Source: Solen grandis
Taxonomy: Eukaryota > Mollusca > Bivalvia > Adapedonta > Solenidae
Length of the DNA stretch: 64,000 nt
Direction: 5' to 3'
Assembly (NCBI GenBank): GCA_021229015.1
Contig: CM037782.1
Span: forward strand, 43,925,224 to 43,989,223
The notes beneath the pieces are model-generated. The model was not told the DNA's origin, did no database searches, and was given only the letters and a program-made list of their open reading frames with translations. The translations under genes were made by a program, and so were the position numbers. Of the stretch, positions 61,052 through 64,000 are shown one piece after another (position 1 is the first letter of the stretch; every line of letters begins with the position of its first letter).

Positions 61052-61613
61052 TAACTAGAGACATACACCAAAATGCCGAAAAAAGCGCAACTTTCTGCGG
61101 AAGCCATTCCACTTTGCTTCGGGCGAGGTCGGGGTACGCGCAGCAAAAACTAAATATGGAATAGCCGAAAAGAGGGTTTCACCGTATTCGGCAAGGCTTG
61201 GAGACCGTAGACACATAAGCCACAGAGCATGCCAAAGCCAACGCAGATGGGGGGTATGGCCATGGTCCCAACTAAGAAAGAAATAGGAAGGTGGGCGAAA
61301 ATTTGGATGGAGAACTTTGGTAGCCGAAATTCGCCATCCAAATTTTTGCGAGCCCGGCTTTTGGGGTGGGGCGGGCCCTGGTAGCCGAAATTTGCGGTAG
61401 CTCCTGCAAAAAATGCGCTATAGTAAGACTGAATTAACTTCTACTTGCAACAGTCAATTTCAGACGTTGCTGTATAAAATAAAACAATATGTAATCGTAC
61501 CGTAATTAATCCATTTATCGCACTGAGTACACACAGGCTGGGGGCCGCCAGTGGGGTGGGCCCTGGTAGCCAAAATTTGCGGTAGCTCTGGCAAAAAATA
61601 CGCTATAGTAAGA
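60973..61613. repeat. Three copies of a ggtagccgaaatttgcggta repeat
   Basis: Copies at 60973-61014, 61371-61427 and 61553-61613 share ccctggtagc(c/t), gaaatttgcggtagctc and gcaaaaaatacg; the last two also share gctatagtaag. A shorter related word is at about 61317-61330. The region between is GC-richer than the host and has no other gene. It could be part of the end region of the Polinton-like element. Confidence 0.75.
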
Positions 61614-61679
61614 AATGACTAGAAAGGCTCCGTTTGTCATTAAAAAGTGGTCCAGAACCCCAGTATGTATACTACTGAA

Positions 61680-62182
61680 TTGTCTAGTGGATCTATACCA
61701 AGTTTGTGCAAATCATGACACTGGGGTCAAAATTGGCCCCGCCGCAGGGGTCATTTGATTTTACATAGACTTATTTCGGGAAAAAAACTAGAAAATCTTC
61801 TTATCAGACACTACAAGGCCTAGAGTTTAGATATTTGGTGAGTAACATGGCCTAGTGAACATTAAACAATTTTGATCAAATCATGGCCCTGGGGTCAAAA
61901 TTTGCCCCATCCTAGGAGTCACTTGATTTTATATAGACTTATTAGAGCTATGACCTTCAAAGTTTGGATGGCAGGTACAGTTTTTGTGCTGAATTAAGAT
62001 GATCTTGCTGTACTTCTGCATAGATTATGTTTTCACTATGACTCGTAATACAATAATTGGCATTGAGGGCAATGTTTCTCAGGTGAGCAATTCAGGGCCA
62101 TCATGGTCCTCTTGTTTTAATTAAGCATTTTCTCTCTAGCTGTTGAATTCAGGTGAGCGATTTAGGGCCATTATGGCCCTCT
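61680..62182 (+). repeat. Tandem-repeat element copy, two terminal hairpin motifs
   Basis: Contains aaatcatgacactggggtcaaaattggcccc-type phrases (about 61710-61740 and 61872-61905), the same as the array at 35.2-35.5 kb. Ends with aatgtttctcaggtgag and agggccatcatggtcct at 62094-62110, then again after about 70 bp with caggtgagcgatt and agggccattatggccct at 62164-62180, each followed by cttgtt. The second terminus is a nested or duplicated end. Confidence 0.75.
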
Positions 62183-62189
62183 TGTTATT

Positions 62190-62400
62190 TTATAATTTCC
62201 TGTGTTTCAATGGATGAAATTTATGGTTTATTGCCTGTCCCCAACAGGAGGTTGAGGGTTTGATCACCAGCCGCAACATACCAAAGTTGTAAAAAATGGT
62301 CCTGGTATAGCTTGGCACTCAGCATATAAGGGTAGCTCCAGGACTGGTTGGCCTGGTGTCAGGATAATGTGACTAGGTGTATATTTGTCCATATCTCTGT
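62190..62400 (+). repeat. Dispersed repeat with tRNA-like box
   Basis: Shares ttcaatggatgaaatttat and tttattgcctgtcccc with 33860-33900, then carries gagggtttgatcaccag, close to a B box, and a gcactcagcatataagggtag phrase. It is probably a SINE or other short repeat, truncated or diverged. No target duplication found. Confidence 0.4.
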
Positions 62401-63580
62401 GTGTAACATTGCTACTATCGCTATTCATAACGTACTTAAAATCTACAGTATCATGATTAAACATATTGTTTCAATTATAGAAGAAACATAAGGCTTGCTG
62501 AAAGATTTATATAAAATGTTTGATTCGCTCACATGGAACAAGCTTAGGATGCATAATAAATTTTGTGATGTAATAACATAACAAGACTGGAACCACATGC
62601 ACCCACTTGTGTAAAGCGTCTTCTCTTTCTTTATCAAAACATCCATTCAAAATATGGCAACCAGTTTGATTTCAAAGGTTTAAAAGCTTAAGTTCATTAT
62701 TGTTTATTTGCCCCTTATCTTGTGACGAAAAAGATTGAGCCTTGTGTCAGAAACATAATAATCTGAGAAAATAATATACTACTCAAAGTTTGCTAAGCAC
62801 CACAAATCATGACAGTAACACGTCACTGTGAAATTGAAATGGTCATAACTTCTGTTATGTATGTCCATATCTCTTGAAATATCACAACCATCCTTTACAA
62901 ACGCAAACCTTTGATTTAATGCAAACATGTAAAAGTATATTATCTTAATTTTTAAATTAAAAAAAAAAAGCAACAACAAAAAAAAAGCAAAACCGTTTCC
63001 AAAAAAAAGCAAAACCTTTTCCATTCTACAGAAATAACATCATTCACAAAATTTTCAGTGTATGTTCCCTTATTGAAATTTCATTATTATCTGAAATACA
63101 AAGTTGTATTTTCAACTTAAAATGTTATTGTGGAATTGTAATTCGTCATCTGTTAATTTAAATTTTGACAATCTTGATTTTTAACAATTAAAAGACCCAA
63201 TTACATTAAAAAAAACAAGAAAAAAACTGCTGTAATAAATGTTTTAAAGATTCATTACCTTTAAATAACAAAAATTGGCCATATTAGTGCAAAAATATTA
63301 CTTCCAAGTAATGATTGGTGCTTAGCAAACTTTGAATAGTATACTACAGTCGAGACACGTTATCATTACATCAATGAAATCATCATTTTTAGCTCGACTA
63401 TTCGAAGGATAAGGAGGGCTATTCTAGTCACCCGAGCATCGGCATCACTGTAACGGTTAAGTTTTTTGTACCACCTCACTTAATTACTGAACCCCTGAAG
63501 GTATTGTTTTGAAATTAAATACTTGTGTTACCACCATCCTAAGGGATAACTCTGTCATGGATTTTGACCAAATTATGCCC
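62400..63580. other. Gene-free AT-rich spacer
   Basis: A-rich tracts at 62955-63010 and no recognisable gene. tttgctaagcaccaca... at 62788 and its near inverse ggtgcttagcaaactttgaa at 63319 form a candidate inverted pair around a 550-bp AT-rich unit, possibly a MITE. Confidence 0.45.
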
Positions 63581-63589
63581 CTTTTTAGC

Positions 63590-64000
63590 TCACCTGAGCA
63601 CAACGTGCTCAAAGTGAGCTATTAGGATCACCCTGCATTCGGTGTGCGTCTCTGTGTTGTCCGTCGTCAACAGTTTGCTTTAAACGACATCTCTGAAACC
63701 GCTGGACAGAATTTGATTAAACTAAACAGAGATGATCCTTAAGTGAACCTTCACAAGTTACTAAAATAAACTTGATCCATGTAGAACTCTGGTTGCCATG
63801 GCAATGGAAAGAAAAAAATACGAAAACTTTAAAAATCATCTTCTTCAGTACTGCAGGCCAGATTTCAAAATGTCTTAGTACAGAATCTGATGATCCTTGG
63901 GGTAACCCTCTACCAAGATTGCTAAAAATTTTACAATCTGTAAAAAAACATGGCCGCCAGGGGCCGGGCTAATTTTCCTTAAATGTATATAGTGGACATC
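63590..64000 (+). repeat. Start of a second copy of the 45.1-kb tandem-repeat element
   Basis: Begins with tagctcacctgagcacaacg and a gctcaaagtgagctattaggatc phrase, then cagaatttgattaaac, the cttgatccatgtagaactct phrase (as at 45232), and ggccgccaggggccgggcta near the window end. The element continues beyond the window. Confidence 0.8.

Overview
The window is animal nuclear DNA and looks like a bivalve mollusc, or at least a lophotrochozoan. It is AT-rich with long introns and carries small multi-exon genes, a tRNA-headed SINE, a CR1-like LINE with a PHD finger and a 2A motif, and many short tandem arrays built on mollusc-type repeat modules. The species cannot be named from the sequence. 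Three contigs are joined by two 100-N gaps (6987-7086 and 57087-57186), and the middle contig is exactly 50,000 bases long. Repeat families are shared across all three contigs (SINE at 3911 and 26727; array modules at 45.1 and 63.6 kb, and at 35.2 and 61.7 kb), so they come from one genome, but their order and adjacency are not proven.

Layout. 1-6986: no gene recognised; a MITE-like repeat, a full SINE with target-site duplications, and a 27-bp minisatellite. 7087-17750 (minus): the 5' fourteen exons of a vitellogenin-like large lipid transfer protein, cut off by the gap. 21749-24871 (minus): a three-exon gene matching SYCE2, a synaptonemal-complex central-element protein. 30697-33299: a MULE-type DNA transposon with a FLYWCH/MULE transposase broken by one frameshift. 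34545-54534 (plus): ten exons with matching phases of an acidic protein, possibly SHOC1-like, whose introns hold a mariner (36417-37710), a Helitron-like element (about 47335-48231) and a CR1-like LINE (about 48248-51795).

57187-61100: a more GC-rich block from a Polinton- or virus-like element. It holds a remnant protein-primed family B DNA polymerase (minus), an integrase that keeps its two ends but not its catalytic core (plus), two small ORFs and a Cys-rich ORF. All large proteins of this block are broken. 61.4-64 kb returns to AT-rich, repeat-dominated sequence.

Two candidate meiosis genes (SYCE2-like and possibly SHOC1-like) are neighbours. The rest of the window is mainly a record of transposon activity: LINE, SINE, mariner, MULE, Helitron-type and Polinton-type elements are all present. 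The most interesting points are the 2A motif plus hairpin-like 5' repeats of the LINE, the paired internal deletions in the polymerase/integrase element, and several families of tandem-repeat elements that share terminal hairpins.
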